From NCBI GenBank assembly GCA_951812925.1, contig OX638368.1:73008422-73072421 (forward strand): a stretch of 64,000 nucleotides of DNA. Direction: 5' to 3'. Below are positions 35,413 through 47,478 of the stretch, piece after piece; the stretch's first letter is position 1, and every line of letters begins with the position of its first letter. Below the pieces are notes generated by a model. The model made no database searches. It was not told where the DNA came from and saw nothing but the letters and a program-made list of their open reading frames with translations. Origin of the DNA: Calliopum simillimum (taxonomy: Eukaryota; Arthropoda; Insecta; Diptera; Lauxaniidae). A program made the position numbers and the translations under genes.

Positions 35413-37453
35413 TCTTCTCTTCTTATGCGAGATAAAATTGTATGTACTTATGTACATTGTATGTATGTTTGGAACGGGCAAAACTTTTTCTCGAAAACGG
35501 CTACAGCGATTTTAATAAAATTTCGGATAATGTTAGACATTAGTATACAATGAAGAATGAGCTAGGCTTGAACCTTGTAAATGCTCACGAAGGGGCGTGG
35601 CATCGCATTCAATTTTAAATTTGATATGGTCATAACTCACAAACCATACAAAGTATTTGAATGAAATTTGGTGAGCGGGTACGACTTAATAATACATTGC
35701 AACAAACAAAAAGCGGGCGGGATCGAAGAAGTGCCACAACCATTTTTCAGCCCTTGAAAATTTTGATTCAATATTACTCGAAAACGACTCCAACAATTTT
35801 GATGAAAATTTAGGAGATGTTACCTCTGCAAACAAGTATTAATATGTGGCATGCCGTTATATTGAAAAAACTCGTTGAAGGGCGTGGCACCGCCCACAAA
35901 AATATAATACGGTATAAAATGAAAACTAAAGCTGTAATCATTCTAAAATTAACTGTGGGGAGCAAATGCAAATGCTATAAGGTATTTCTGATCTGAAAGT
36001 GAGCAAGCAAAATACGTTAAATGCTATTTCTCGCAAATTTTACAAGGTATTTTAATGAAATTTGTTTGGTATGAAGGTACTGCTTAATTATTCCTTGTAA
36101 CAAACGAAAAATGAGCGGGATCGAATAAGTGCCACGCCCACTTTTTAACCCTGAACATTTTGATTCAGTATTACTCAAAAACGGCTCCGGCAATTTTGAT
36201 GAAAACTTAGGAGCTATTACCTCTGCAAACAAGTATTAATATGTGATATGCCCTATATTGGGAAAACTCGTTGGAGGGCGTGGCACCGCCCACACAAACA
36301 TAATGCGCTATAAAAAGAAAACTACTAAAGCAATCTTTATGAATTCAACTGTGGAGATTCTAATTGCTATTAGGCACCTACGACCTGAAAGTAGGCAAAA
36401 TATCGAAAGTGCGCGAGGAACCTCCCATACAAGTAAAACACATTAAATGCTATTTCTCGCAAATGATACATCATATTTTGATGAAATTCGGTATGCGGAT
36501 CAGGATCAGGAGTGTCTAAAGCATAAGGAAAATAAGGCTTTGTTTAATAATTGCTACGCCCACTTTTAATCAAAATAAAAATTTTGGTTAATAACTCAGG
36601 CCCAAAAAAAAAAATGGAAAACTCGTTGGAGGGCGTGGCACCGCCCACACAAACATAATGCGCTATAAAAAGAAAACTACTAAAGCAATCTTTATGAATT
36701 CAACTGTGGAGATTCTAATTGCTATTAGGCACCTACGACCTGAAAGTAGGCAAAATATCGAAAGTGCGCGTGGAACCTCCCATACAAGTAAAACACATTA
36801 AATGCTATTTCTCGCAAATGATACATCATATTTTGATGAAATTCGGTATGCGGATCAGGACCAGGAGTGTCTGAAGCATAAGAAAAAGAAGGCTTTGTTT
36901 AATAATTGCTACGCCCACTTTTAATCAAAATAAAAATTTTGGTTAATAACTCAGGCACAAAAAAAAAAAATGGAATGAACTGTTTAATTCTTATATGCAG
37001 TCTTATGTACTTTTTGACGCTGAATCCGTCTTCATCAGCAGAAATATCCTTGCATGAAGTTGATAAAACGCTTTGTTCAGTCTTACAGCGTAGCTACAAG
37101 AAAAGGTGAAATTCTTTTTTATTAATAGCATCGAATCCTTTCGGATTTTTCCAATAGGATTCTTATTTTCCTAGTTATGATCTTTTAAAGATAAGATATT
37201 TCAGCCGACATACAAAAGACGAAATATTTTGGATGCGTGGCATATCCCATTTATTTATTTTAGGGCATTTTATTTCACCAAAAAAAAATTTTAGTTTTTA
37301 ATATTTTTCTATACCATTCGATGCTTTTTGAGTTTTTTCTTATTATTATTCTCATCGGTACTAGTTTCATAACAAAAAATAGCTATGAATAAAAACATCG
37401 ACTAAAATAATAAGATTAGATTGTTGACCGAGCAGGGATCGGTCTCCAGGTAC
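35413..37453 (+). mobile_element. Helitron-like element H4 with an internal duplication
   Basis: Start TCTTCTCTTC, end GGTAC before TGAATAAAA, standard hairpin. A 355-bp block is tandemly doubled: 'ggaaaactcgttggagggcg' at 36261 and again at 36616, with few differences, so the duplication is recent relative to the divergence between H copies. Confidence 0.75.
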
Positions 37454-37726
37454 TGAATAAAATTAAGCTCAATACTAGTCAATAGATTTTCTCGGAAAAA
37501 ATGTCTATGGAATCATCTGGCTGAACAAAATAAGGTTAGCTATTAATACGGTGACCAACCGTCCAGTATTTCCGGGGACAGTTCTGTATTTCGGCTATCT
37601 GTCCCCGGAATTTTTTTGAGGAATACGGGACCTACAAATATTTTGTATTTTATTTTGTATCTCCTATTTTTCCCGTATTTGTGAGGTGCATTTGTTTTTT
37701 AATTATATTGTATATTATAATGTACC
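37454..37726. mobile_element. LFB segment m
   Basis: Same arm as segments c and f; ends at 'attatattgtatattataa', then passes into truncated T1 at 'tgtacctttgaaacc'. Confidence 0.7.
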
Positions 37727-38340
37727 TTTGAAACCATTTGTGTTAATAAAAATAAAAAAAAAAATTTTCAACATAAATTTTATATTTCATGTAAATTTTT
37801 CATTTTAAGCATTTTAAAAAAATAAAAAAAAATATTTGTAGGACGAAGTAGGAAAAGTTATTTGCAGTTCCTGGTTATATAGAATCCGTACTAGAAGACT
37901 AAAAAAAACGGCACTTATTTTTATAAGATTTTTTTTTTTTTTTCATCGAAATTTGTCAATTTCTGAAGTTATTCATTTGATAATATCATATATTAAAGTC
38001 ACTACAATTTATATCAAATTATATTTTTTCTAAAATTTTTTAATTTTATTTATTTACTCAAATATTATTTATAATAAAAAACTTTACTTCGCTTAGTTTA
38101 ATCAAAACACAAATTTTTGATAATTATTTGTTTAAGAGAACCCAAAACGAATTGAAGAAAACATGATTTTTTTTTAAAAATATCTCAAATTTGAAGTGTC
38201 ACAGCATAGCCAAAACTGAATTTTCCCCTAAATATTTTGGGTTTATTTTACTGATACAATTACCTGTCGATTGATACCAATATTGTTAGATTTTGAGTCA
38301 CAAAAAATTTTGATTTTTGTCTATGGGCCAACGCAGTGTG
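37727..38340. mobile_element. Transib-like element T1, copy B (5'-truncated)
   Basis: Follows copy A from its position 30989 ('gtacctttgaaacc') to the end 'caacgcagtgtg'; CGCCG follows at 38341-38345. The left ~240 bp, including the CACAGTG end, are gone. Confidence 0.7.
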
Positions 38341-38345
38341 CGCCG

Positions 38346-41277
38346 CACAAAGGGGTATTGTATGCGCTTTTACGCATTTAATTGAAAAAAAATGTTAGAA
38401 GTATCGGCTTTTTTGATACCGTCAGAAACTATAAAAATTGTTGACCTAACATAACTAGTAAAAAAGTTATATGCGGTTGAAGATAAACTTTTTTTGCTTT
38501 CGTTCGCGCGCTGTGAAAAATTTGAATTTTTTGGCTTTTTTAAAGTACATTTTTATTAAAAAAAAAGTTTTTTGCGGAAAAAGTTTTAATGGAACCTTTA
38601 ACTTTAGGTAATTATGGTTCTTACTACATAAAAGTTTTTTTGAGTTAATGTTTAAAAAATTTTGTTTTATATATATTAAATATGTGTTAAAAAATTAAGG
38701 TTTTTTATTATTCAAGTGGAGTTAAAGTATTTTAGGTTGCGCAAGGTTTTTATTTTGTTATGATTTTCTTTAACTATAGACTGTCCATAATAAGTGTTAA
38801 AAATTTGGTTGTGCCATATTTTGCTCCTTCGGAATTATTAAACTTTTTGTAAGAGAACTCTAGTCGCTATAATCATAAGAAGCAAGTGCAGCCACCAACA
38901 ATGCAATGATTTTTTTTCCTTTTGTTTTTTTTGTCTTCTTAAATTTTGATGGACCCTTTTAGTTCAGGTATTTTTGTAACACAAAAGTGGTTTTTGTTGT
39001 GTGAAAAAGTGTTTTGTTATATTTAATTTTTTTTTTGTTGTTCGTTAGCTTAAAATTAAGTGCATTTTGGCTATATACATTAGGGCTGTTCAAAAAAAAA
39101 AAAATTTTTCGAATTTCCAAGATATACTTTGGCATCACGATCTACATCATGACAGAATATCCCAAAAAATTTTTCAGATTTTTAAATTCATATTTAAAGG
39201 TGGCTCAAAGCAGAAATATATTTTTGTTAATTTTTTTTAGCATTAATTATAAAATGTTGTCAAACAATTTGAAAAATTTGTTTTAGAGTAACTTAAAAAC
39301 ATTTATTTTGTTTGTTTTTTAATGAACTTTAAAACCTACATTGTAATTTTGACAAAAAAAAATTTTACACTTCTTAAAAAACGAAAAACTGCCCTAAGAA
39401 GGCGAAATTTTACGGTTTTTCAAAGAAAAAAGTCATCGTGCTTTAAACGAAATGAACATTTTTTAATTTACAAGATCTCATTCAAAAGAGCTCTTAAAAA
39501 CCTTCAAGACAAAACATGTTAAGACTTTTTTGGGCCAGCAGGCTCGATGACATAACGTTTGAAATATAGTAATGCAGCCCTGTGAAAGGCAAAACGCTTT
39601 TTACTCAAGAGGGAGGCATCTTACAAAAAAGTGCCCATGGCATAAAATGCTTAAAATCATCCAAGGAACAAGTGTAAATTGTTTTTTTTTTTTTACTTAA
39701 TTTTAGAAAAAAAATTTTTTTAACGTCATTTTTAATAAACTTTCAAAAAAAAAAAAAAAAACAATTCACACTTGTTCCTTGGATGATTCTAAGCATTTTA
39801 TGCCATGGGCACTTTTTTGTAAGATGCCTCCCTCTTGAGTAAAAAGCGTTTTGCCTTTCACAGGGCTGCATTACTATATTTCAAACGTTATGTCATCGAG
39901 CCTGCTGGCCCAAAAAAGTCTTAACATGTCTTGTCTTGAAGGTTGTTAAGAGCTCTTTTGAATGAGATCTTGTAAATTAAAAAATGTTCATTTCGTTTAA
40001 AGCACGATGACTTTTTTCTTTGAAAAACCGTAAAATTTTGCCTTCTTAGGGCAGTTTTTCGTTTTTTAAGAAGTGTAAAATTTTTTTTTGTCAAAATTAC
40101 AACGTAGGTTTTAAAGTTCATTAAAAAACAAACAAAATGAATGTTTTTAAGTTACTCTAAAACAAATTTTTCAAATTGTTTGACAACATTTTATAATAAT
40201 GCTAAAAAAAAATTAACAAAAATATATTTCTGCTTTGAGCCACCTTTAAATATGAATTTAAAAATCTGAAAAATTTTTTGGGATATTCTGTCATGATGTA
40301 GATCGTGATGCCAAAGTATATCTTGGAAATTCGAAAATTTTTTTTTTTTGAACAGCCCTAATATACATAGACATATAGTTGTTCCAAAAGTGGGCTCAAA
40401 CAAAAATGTTTTGATTTTAATAAAGAGTAGACATTTAAGTTACTTTTTATGAAAAAAAGGTTGCTGGTTTTTGCGCGGCTGTGAGAAATTTAAATTTTTT
40501 AAGGCAAACTAACGTTTGCAATATGTATGAAAGTGGAGCAAAAAATAAATAAAAAGTTAAATACAGATATATAGACAGATAATTACCCCCAAAAATCTGC
40601 AGAGGGTGTCAATAAAGTACGCTGAGTTTTAAAAAATTTTTGAAGGTCATTAAGAGGTCGCTCAGCGCCGTTTTATGCAAAATCTCGGCTAAGTACAGTT
40701 TTTATTTTATTACGATCTAAGAAACGCTCGGAATGAGTCATCCGATATATCAAATTTTTTGTCTTGAGTCAAGGTATATAAAAAAATTATATCTCGAATT
40801 TAAAATCATTCATATATTGTTGTTTTAGATAAAAAACCGAAAGAAAACATATTTTCTATATTTCGGCCTGCTGTAAAACTTTTAAACTACATCTTGGAAA
40901 AACTGTTTTTGATAAGTTTATTATAAAATCATACAAGAAACAATTTTCTATTGCATCTTAACCCATTACATCCTGTTTTTATGGGTCTTCTTGACCCTTT
41001 TTTCCAAAAACTTGGTTAAAATGGGTTAAAATGTTCTACAAAAATATTCTTCAAAAAATTTCACTAGGATTCACCAACGACAGAAATTCTTAAAACTTCA
41101 GAATAATGCGTAAAAAATTTGATGACAATTTTCAGTTTCCGTTTTTTATTGCTATTAAAAAAAAAAATTTCACTACATAATGTGCAACTGCATAATTAAT
41201 TAAAAAAATAAGTTATTATAACCCTCAATAGTCTGGATGAATTAATAGCGTGTTTTGGTATCTAATACCCCACTGTG
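38346..41277. mobile_element. Transib-like element T2, copy B (with hAT-type insertion)
   Basis: Both ends present: CACAAAGGGGTATTG at the left and AATACCCCACTGTG at 41264-41277, followed by CGCCG (41278-41282) and LFB 'tgcaag'. Without the 1,288-bp insertion and its duplicated target it is about 1.64 kb. No transposase frame seen. Confidence 0.7.
39081..40360. mobile_element. hAT-type fold-back element, 1,280 bp
   Basis: TAGGGCTGTTC at the left, GAACAGCCCTA at the right, flanked by identical 8-bp ATATACAT (39073-39080, 40361-40368). Copy A of T2 has a single ATATACAT at 32319-32326, so this is an exact 8-bp duplication. Arms of 614 bp each (39081-39694, 39747-40360) are almost identical inverted copies around a ~52-bp loop. 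Target length and 'TAGGGCTG' ends point to the hAT superfamily. The 66-codon frames at 39322-39522 (+) and 39921-40121 (-) are the same arm read twice (4 differences) and are Lys/Arg-rich without a domain. Confidence 0.8.
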
Positions 41278-41282
41278 CGCCG

Positions 41283-41434
41283 TGCAAGTTTTTTTTTAGT
41301 AGTAGAGAAAAGCAAGGCTTCTTTCGAAAAAAGTATATAAGACACAAAATGCTAAATGGATACATGTTAGTTTTTCTATAATTTTTTATTTTATTTTTTG
41401 GACCAATTTTTAAAAAATTATACCTAATATAAAA
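41283..41434. mobile_element. LFB segment n
   Basis: 'tgcaagtttttttttagtag' to 'acctaatataaa', directly after the T2 target duplication and before D10. Confidence 0.75.
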
Positions 41435-42365
41435 CTAGTAAGGGTGTAAAATTTGGCCTGGCCAAACATTAAATACCCTACACTGCAGTATTTTTAAAAT
41501 TTTGCTCATATGGGAGGTGCTAAGCTCTCTTGTCCGAGTTCACCCAGTTTTTGTTCAGAGCTTGCATTTATAGATTTTAGTGTCTGAGTGAAAAACGTTT
41601 TCAGTATAGTGTTTTGACGTTTTTGCATATATAGGAGGTGCCACGCCCTCTTGTCCGAGTTCCTCTAGTTTTAGCTTAGAGCGTGCATTTATAGTCTGTA
41701 GTATTTGAGTGAAGTTTGGTTGGATTATCTCAAAAAACTCTTTCAGTATAGCATTTTGAAGCTTTTGCTCATATGGAAGGTACCACGCCCTCTTGTCCGA
41801 TTTCACCCAATTTTTGTTGAGAGCTTTCATTTATGATTCTTAGTGTTTAAGTCAAATTTGGTTCTAATATCTCATAAAACGCTTTCAGTATAGCGTTTTG
41901 AAGCTTTTGCTTACATGGGAGGTGCCACGCCCTCTTGTCCGAATTTGCTCAGTTTTTTCTCAAAGCTTGCTCTTACAATTTTTAGTATTTATGCGTATTT
42001 TGGTTGCATTGTCGTGAAAAATACTCCTAAAATTGCATTTTGAATATATTTTTTGTATGGGCGGTAGGCGTGTCCATTGACCGATTTCGTTCATTTTCAA
42101 TCCCCCGAGCTAACTTTGATGACGAAGGCAGTGTACCAAATTTCATTGAAATATCTTGCTCAGTTTTCCCAAAAAGTGTATTTCAACACACAGCCAGCCA
42201 CCCAGCCAGCCTGCCAGCCAGCCAGCCAGACAGACGGACATGGCTATATCGACTCAGGAGATGACGCTGATTAAGAATATATATACTTTTCTATATCTGC
42301 CACGCCTCCTTCTCTGCGTTACAAACGGAAGGACAAAGTGAATATACCCTGGGTGTAGGGTATAA
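41435..42365 (-). mobile_element. DINE-1-like element D10
   Basis: Inverted full copy: CTAG at 41435-41438, GGGTATAA ending at 42365, tract CCAGCCTGCCAGCC at 42204-42229. Inserted in the A-run of the LFB centre (empty version near 12917-12930). Confidence 0.85.
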
Positions 42366-42521
42366 AAAAATCATATGTATTCTTAAGACGATTGTATGCA
42401 ATTTATGCTTTACACACATTTTTCGTACGTATAATGCATTGCTTTTCTCTACTACTGGTGTAAACCATTTCAAAACAATCAAGAAATTTGTTCTTGGAAT
42501 CCGAGTTGACTATAAATTGGC
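42366..42521. mobile_element. LFB segment o
   Basis: LFB central sequence 'tcatatgtattcttaagacg' to 'gttgactataaattggc', lying between two DINE copies in opposite orientation. Confidence 0.75.
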
Positions 42522-43297
42522 AGTATATATATTCTTAATCAGCGTCACCTCCTGAGTCGATATAGCCATGTCCGTCTGTCTGGCTGGCAGGCTGGCTGGC
42601 TGGGTGGCTGGCTGTGTGTTGAAATACACTTTTTGGGAAAACTGAGCAAGATATTTCAATGAAATTTGGTACACTGCCTTCGTCATCAAAGTTAGCTCGG
42701 GGGATTGAAAATGAACGAAATCGGTCAATGGACACGCCTGCCGCCCATACAAAAAATATATTCAAAATGCAATTTTAGGAGTATTTTTCACGACAATGCA
42801 ACCAAAATACGCATAAATACTAAAAATTGTAAGAGCAAGCTTTGAGAAAAAACTGGGCAAATTCGGACAAGAGGGCGTGGCACCTCCCATATAAGCAAAA
42901 GCTTCAAAACGCTATACTGAAAGCGTTTTATGAGATATTAGAACCATGGCACCTCCCATATGAGCAAAAGCTTCAAAATGCTATACTGAAAGAGTTTTTT
43001 GAGATAATCTAACCAAACTTCACTCAAATACTACAGACTATAAATGCACGCTCTAAGCTAAAACTAGAGGAACTCGGACAAGAGGGCGTGGATCCTCCTA
43101 TATATGCAAAAACGTCAAAACACTATACTGAAAACGTTTTTCACTCAGACACTAAAATCTATAAATGCAAGCTCTGAACAAAAACTGGGTGAACTCGGAC
43201 AAGAGAGCGTAGCACCTCCCATTTGAGCAAAATTTTAAAAATACTGCAGTGTAGGGTATTTAATGTTTGGCCAGGCCAAATTTTACACCCTTACTAG
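42522..43297 (+). mobile_element. DINE-1-like element D11 (5'-truncated)
   Basis: Begins within the DINE 5' region at 'agtatatatattcttaatca' and ends CTAG at 43294-43297. It shares the rare GGCAGG variant of the microsatellite with D10, and the pair flanks only 156 bp in inverted orientation, suggesting D11 derives from a D10-like copy by inverted duplication. One internal unit is deleted near 42952. Confidence 0.8.
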
Positions 43298-43358
43298 TTT
43301 TATATTAGGTATAATTTTTTAAAAATTGGTCCAAAATTAAAATAAAAAATGCTGTTTT
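43298..43358. mobile_element. LFB segment p
   Basis: 'ttttatattaggtataattt' through 'aattggtccaaaa', the LFB side opposite D11. Confidence 0.65.
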
Positions 43359-43530
43359 TATGGGTCTTTTTGACCTCTGTTTTCCTTCCAACAGCTTAGT
43401 CATAATGGGTTAATGTGTTCTACAAAAATATTCTACAGACAATTTCATTGGGGTCTCCAAAGCCGAAAAATTATTAAATCTTAAGAATAATGCGTAAAAT
43501 GCATAATAAAATGCAATAATTAAAAAGTTG
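43359..43530. mobile_element. Diverged T2 fragment
   Basis: 'gtttttatgggtc' plus 'ttgacc', then 'aatgggttaa' and 'tgttctacaaaaatattct', matches T2 (32930-33075 and 40975-41115) with many substitutions. This is the oldest-looking relative of the Transib-like elements here. Confidence 0.55.
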
Positions 43531-43639
43531 TAAAATTATAAATAATTTGGGATGGACGGGACAGATTTTGTAGTACAACTAATTCTTGCAGTAACTAACT
43601 TTAATATAATATCATGACAAAAAAATGTTGTGTGCTATC

Positions 43640-43952
43640 CATACTTACATATAACGGAGTTCTATTTTGAAGAAACCTCTTTTATAGTAATGATGATAAA
43701 AAAATGCTTATTTTGGGATGGACGGGACAAACACCAGGTTCCTACCAGAATTTGGTCAGACTGCATTAATTTAATAAAATTTATCAACGAGGACATAGAT
43801 AACAAAATAATTAATATCACTAAATAGTGAAAACGACATTTGCGGCTTTTGTTTTTTCATGGGCAACTGTGCAACATAACAGATTTTTTCATATAAAAAT
43901 AATATTTTGACTGAGCTTAGTTATTATTTAATTATTAATTATTTTACCTTAA
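43640..43952. repeat. Duplicated segment, left half
   Basis: Copy of 5265-5593 ('cttacatataacggagttct' onward) up to TTAA at 43949-43952. A short plus frame at 43630-43827 is shared with the first copy only in broken form; not a gene. Confidence 0.8.
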
Positions 43953-44251
43953 GGGAGTAGTCAGGTAGTTATTTTTCAAAACAAAAAATTTTTTTTTTCC
44001 CCGGATACTTTTTTCGGATACTTTAAACCCCCAAGAATAATGTAGAAACCTTATTTTCCCTCAGATGTTATCGGAAAGTAATTAAAAACTAGGTTCTAGT
44101 TTAAAAACTAGTGTACATTTGTTGTCGAATCGTGCTCTTCTGTCGTAAAAACACGCGTTTTGCAAAAGTCCTATTACTTCCCGACTCGTGCACTTATAAT
44201 TGCACCAAAAAACATAAAGTACAATACTCAGGTTTTGACGAAATAGTAATT

Positions 44252-45277
44252 ATAGGGCGTGTGCCAAATCGAAACTTTTTCCTTAAGTAAATAGGGGTGA
44301 AAAAATATTTCACTCTGGTGACTAAAATTTCCATTTTTGCTGTGCCAAATGGATTACAATTTCTGACAGATTCAATTTTTGACGTTTCAGGAACGAACTT
44401 TTTTTACATTTGTTTTATTAAGTTTTTAGCAATTGCAGAAAGTAAATACGTTAAAAAATTCATGATTTAAGAAAAATTAATATGCTGAAGGAGCTGAGTC
44501 AGCGAATGACGCAATTGTGGAGCTCACTTTTAACAAAAGAAGCGTGATTCAAAGTGTCATAAGAAAATTTATTTGGTGGAACAATTAAAAATAAATATAC
44601 TGGCCATCTATCGAAAATGTATTTATTATTAATTAAAGTTTATTCCTTAAAAATTATATCGTCCAAATTTAAGTCCTAGCGGTCATGGCATTCATTTCTT
44701 GAAACATTAAAATTTGACTTTGTGATGGCTGTCATTTTCTGATGAATATTTTCTTTGAAATGCGCCAAAGAAGTTGGTATCTTAGCGTTAACTTTAGGTT
44801 TGAGATAACTCCACAGGAAAAAACCCATAGGAGTTACATCCGTAATGCGTGGAAATCAATTTGGCAGGAAAAATTTCACGAACTCGTGGCAGAGACATGT
44901 ATGACTTTGATATACTTGATTGCAGCAAAATCGAAACTATAGGAATGCCCTCATGAAGCACAACTTGTTGTTTGAAGTCTAAATAACTTCCGGTGCAATA
45001 TGGTCACGCTGCCATGCACCATTTCATATTTAATTAATTTAATTTTCTAAGATATGTTACAAAAAATATTTTTTCAGACAAATAAAAATTTTTAATTTGA
45101 ATTTTTAAATTTGTTTGTTTTCAATTTCGATTGTCAAAATTTTCAGTAGCCTCTGGGCTAGTACAAATTTTGACACAACAATTTCACCTCATATGCTTCA
45201 AAAATTGTATTTGGGACGTCAGAATTTGTATAGGTGAGTGAAATGTTTTCGATTGGCACAGGTCCATAATATGTATT
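44252..45277. mobile_element. Nested TIR element with GTGCCAAATCGAAA ends
   Basis: Left end 'ttatagggcgtgtgccaaat' plus 'cgaaac'; right end 'gttttcgattggcacaggtc' plus 'cataa': imperfect 25-bp inverted repeats. 'ggggtgaaaaaatatttcac' near the left and 'gtgagtgaaatg' near the right extend the symmetry weakly. Target duplication not readable. Confidence 0.5.
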
Positions 45278-45352
45278 ATTGTGTCGATAATATTGATAAT
45301 TTGTTGTGAAATCTTTAAACGCGTTTTTCTCAGAACAGTGTTTTTTGAACTG

Positions 45353-45645
45353 GTACCCACGATTCCGGCTGATCTACTGTACCGATTTACTTAATTTTTT
45401 TTTTAAATGTCCGTAATAGATTGGCTATCTTGGGTACTAGAATCAATACTGTCAATAAATATTTAACAATATTATTAACAAAAAACGAGGTTGAAAAAGA
45501 CCAAAAGAATTGAAAATTGCACTACTTATTTATTTATCAATAATTTTTTCCAGTTCTAGTACCCAAGATAGCCATTCACATGTACTTTAAAATGCAATTT
45601 GTTTTTTGTGTTTCAGATGATCTGAAATCGAGAAATCGTGGGTAC
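45353..45645. repeat. Short fold-back
   Basis: 'ggtacccacgatt' near 45352 mirrors 'aatcgtgggtacc' near 45628, and 'ggctatcttgggtactagaa' near 45422 mirrors 'ttctagtacccaagatagcc' near 45554. The centre is AT-rich, near 45490. Confidence 0.75.
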
Positions 45646-45784
45646 CACATCAAAACCGGCCTAATTCCGGTCGCCCATATCTTCACCGGAAGTCAACGAA
45701 AATTGAAATTTTTTTTTTTTTTGCTACTTAAAAATATGTACAATAACATATAAAAACATCAAAAACGTTGAATGATGTATATGA

Positions 45785-45965
45785 AAATCTTTTAGACTTA
45801 AATTAAGGCTTATATGAAAACTATATAGCTTCATTATAAAGCGAAACACGCAAATCAATATAAGAATTTATTCAGTTGTTTTATTGAATGGCAGCACTGA
45901 GGATACAAAACTATCCGAGCCGAACATCTTTAGTATTCCTGGCCACCGAGAGAGAAAAAAAATTG
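45785..45965. mobile_element. LFB fragment q inside the TTAA element
   Basis: 'ttttagacttaaattaaggc' through 'attgaatggcagcactgagg' to 'attcctggccaccgag'. It shows that an LFB piece was captured by, or inserted in, the TTAA element before or after its own insertion. Confidence 0.65.
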
Positions 45966-46000
45966 TTTCGCAAAAACGCTACTTCTACCTGACTACTCCC

Positions 46001-46140
46001 TTAAGCGATTGTCGAGGACAAAAAAAAAGTGTTTGTAATACTTACGGATATAACCAATAAGTTAATGAAAACAAATTTGTAATTTGCCAGGTTTTAATTT
46101 TTCCACAATAGAAAAGTTTGTCGTGGAATGGCCGAAATGC
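46001..46140. repeat. Duplicated segment, right half
   Basis: TTAA then 'gcgattgtcgaggacaaaaa' onward matches 5590-5735. Confidence 0.8.
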
Positions 46141-46667
46141 ATACTAATTTTTAATTCCTCAATACTTTTTAAAAGTAAACTTACCTGCCACCTGGGGTGA
46201 AAATTTAAACTTTTTATAAACTTCTCATAAATTCTGTAAATGATAATTAAAATGAAAATTTTAATTTTTATTTTCTAAATAATTAAGCTCAAAATTAAGC
46301 TCAAAACTATTTAGCGTACATGGCTGAGATTTAATACAATTTTACAGAATTTATGAAAAATATGTAGAGAAAATTAAGTTTGAATTTTCACCCCTAGGTG
46401 ACAGGTAAGGTAATTAAGGCTAACGTGAAAAACATATGTATAAGAGTTCATTATAAAGCGAAACAAGCAAAATCAATACATATAAGAATTTATTCAGTTT
46501 TTTTTATTCAATGGCAATCCTGAGGAAACGATACTATGAGAGCCAAATGTCTTTAGTTTTCTCAATATTTTTTTTCATAAACTTAACTGTCACCTAGGGG
46601 TGAAAATTCAAACTTTATTTTCTCTACATATTTTTCATAAATTCTGTAAAATTGTATTAAATCTCAG

Positions 46668-46883
46668 CCCCTACCATGGTTTACAACATAGTTCAGTGTT
46701 GTGTTGTACTTTTATAATTCGTACTTTCGATAACAACACAACACGTCATACGATCAGCTGTTGTTGTGTATGTAATGGCAAAATGGATAAAACTTTGTAA
46801 GTAGACCATAGTACCAAATAAAATTGATGTTGTGTTGTTTTAAATAGTACACAACCTGCATATGTTGTAAACCATGGTAGGGG
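46668..46883. mobile_element. MITE with CCCCTACC ends, copy 1
   Basis: 216 bp with 23-bp inverted ends CCCCTACCATGGTTTACAAC plus 'ata'. It interrupts 'ctcagccatgtacg' of LFB. The short plus frame at 46600-46800 crosses its border and is spurious. Confidence 0.8.
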
Positions 46884-47103
46884 TATAAAAGATTTTCAAA
46901 TATTTTGCTTTATAATGAACGCTTTTTCAAGTTAGCCTTAATTTAAGCCTAAAACGTTTTCAAATATTTTGCATAATAATTCTGATTGTACGCTTTATTT
47001 TTATTTAAAATTTTGTATAAGAGCAAGTCAATCAATTTATAAATTAATAATCATACAGCTAAGACTTTTTTTAAACGTAAACTAAATAGTTTTGAGCTTA
47101 ATA

Positions 47104-47266
47104 CCCCTACCATGGTTTACAACATAGTTCTACTTACAAAGTTTTATCCATTTTGCCATTGCATACACAACAACAGCTGATCGTATGACGTGTTGTGTTG
47201 TTATCGAAAGTACGAATTATAAAAGTACAACACAACACTGAACTATGTTGTAAACCATGGTAGGGG
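47104..47266. mobile_element. MITE with CCCCTACC ends, copy 2
   Basis: 163 bp; same ends, but the interior is inverted relative to copy 1 and lacks about 50 bp. Flanked by TA on both sides (47102-47103, 47267-47268), consistent with a Tc1/mariner-type target. Confidence 0.75.
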
Positions 47267-47478
47267 TATAAGTTTGAGCTTAATTATTGAGAAAATTCAA
47301 ATTATCACTACTAGATGACCTAAATTTTACAGAATTTATGAAGAAGTTTATAAAAAGTTTAAATTTTCACCCCAAGGTGGCAGGTAAGTTTGTTTATAAA
47401 AAATATTGAGGATTTAAAATTTAGTAAGTATTTTTACCTCTCCGTGGCCAGGAATACTAAAGATGTTCGGCTCGGATA

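Larger units (their letters stand above)
43953..46000. mobile_element. TTAA-flanked TIR element, 2,048 bp
   Basis: GGGAGTAGTCAGGTAG at the left and CTACCTGACTACTCCC at the right form 16-bp perfect inverted repeats. TTAA on both sides (43949-43952, 46001-46004) is single in the empty site at 5590-5593. TTAA duplication is the hallmark of piggyBac-type transposition, although piggyBac ends usually begin CC. No transposase: the largest frame (44742-44942, 66 codons) has no domain. It holds further nested inverted structures (44252-45277, 45353-45645) and an LFB piece (45785-45965). Confidence 0.75.
46141..47476. mobile_element. LFB fold-back repeat, copy r, with two MITEs
   Basis: Same junction with the duplicated segment as copy a at 5736. 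Module mirror pairs as before ('cctgccacctggggtgaaaa' near 46185; 'tttcaccccaaggtggcagg' near 47367). Interrupted by the MITEs at 46668 and 47104 and, at its right end, by the GATATC element. Confidence 0.7.
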
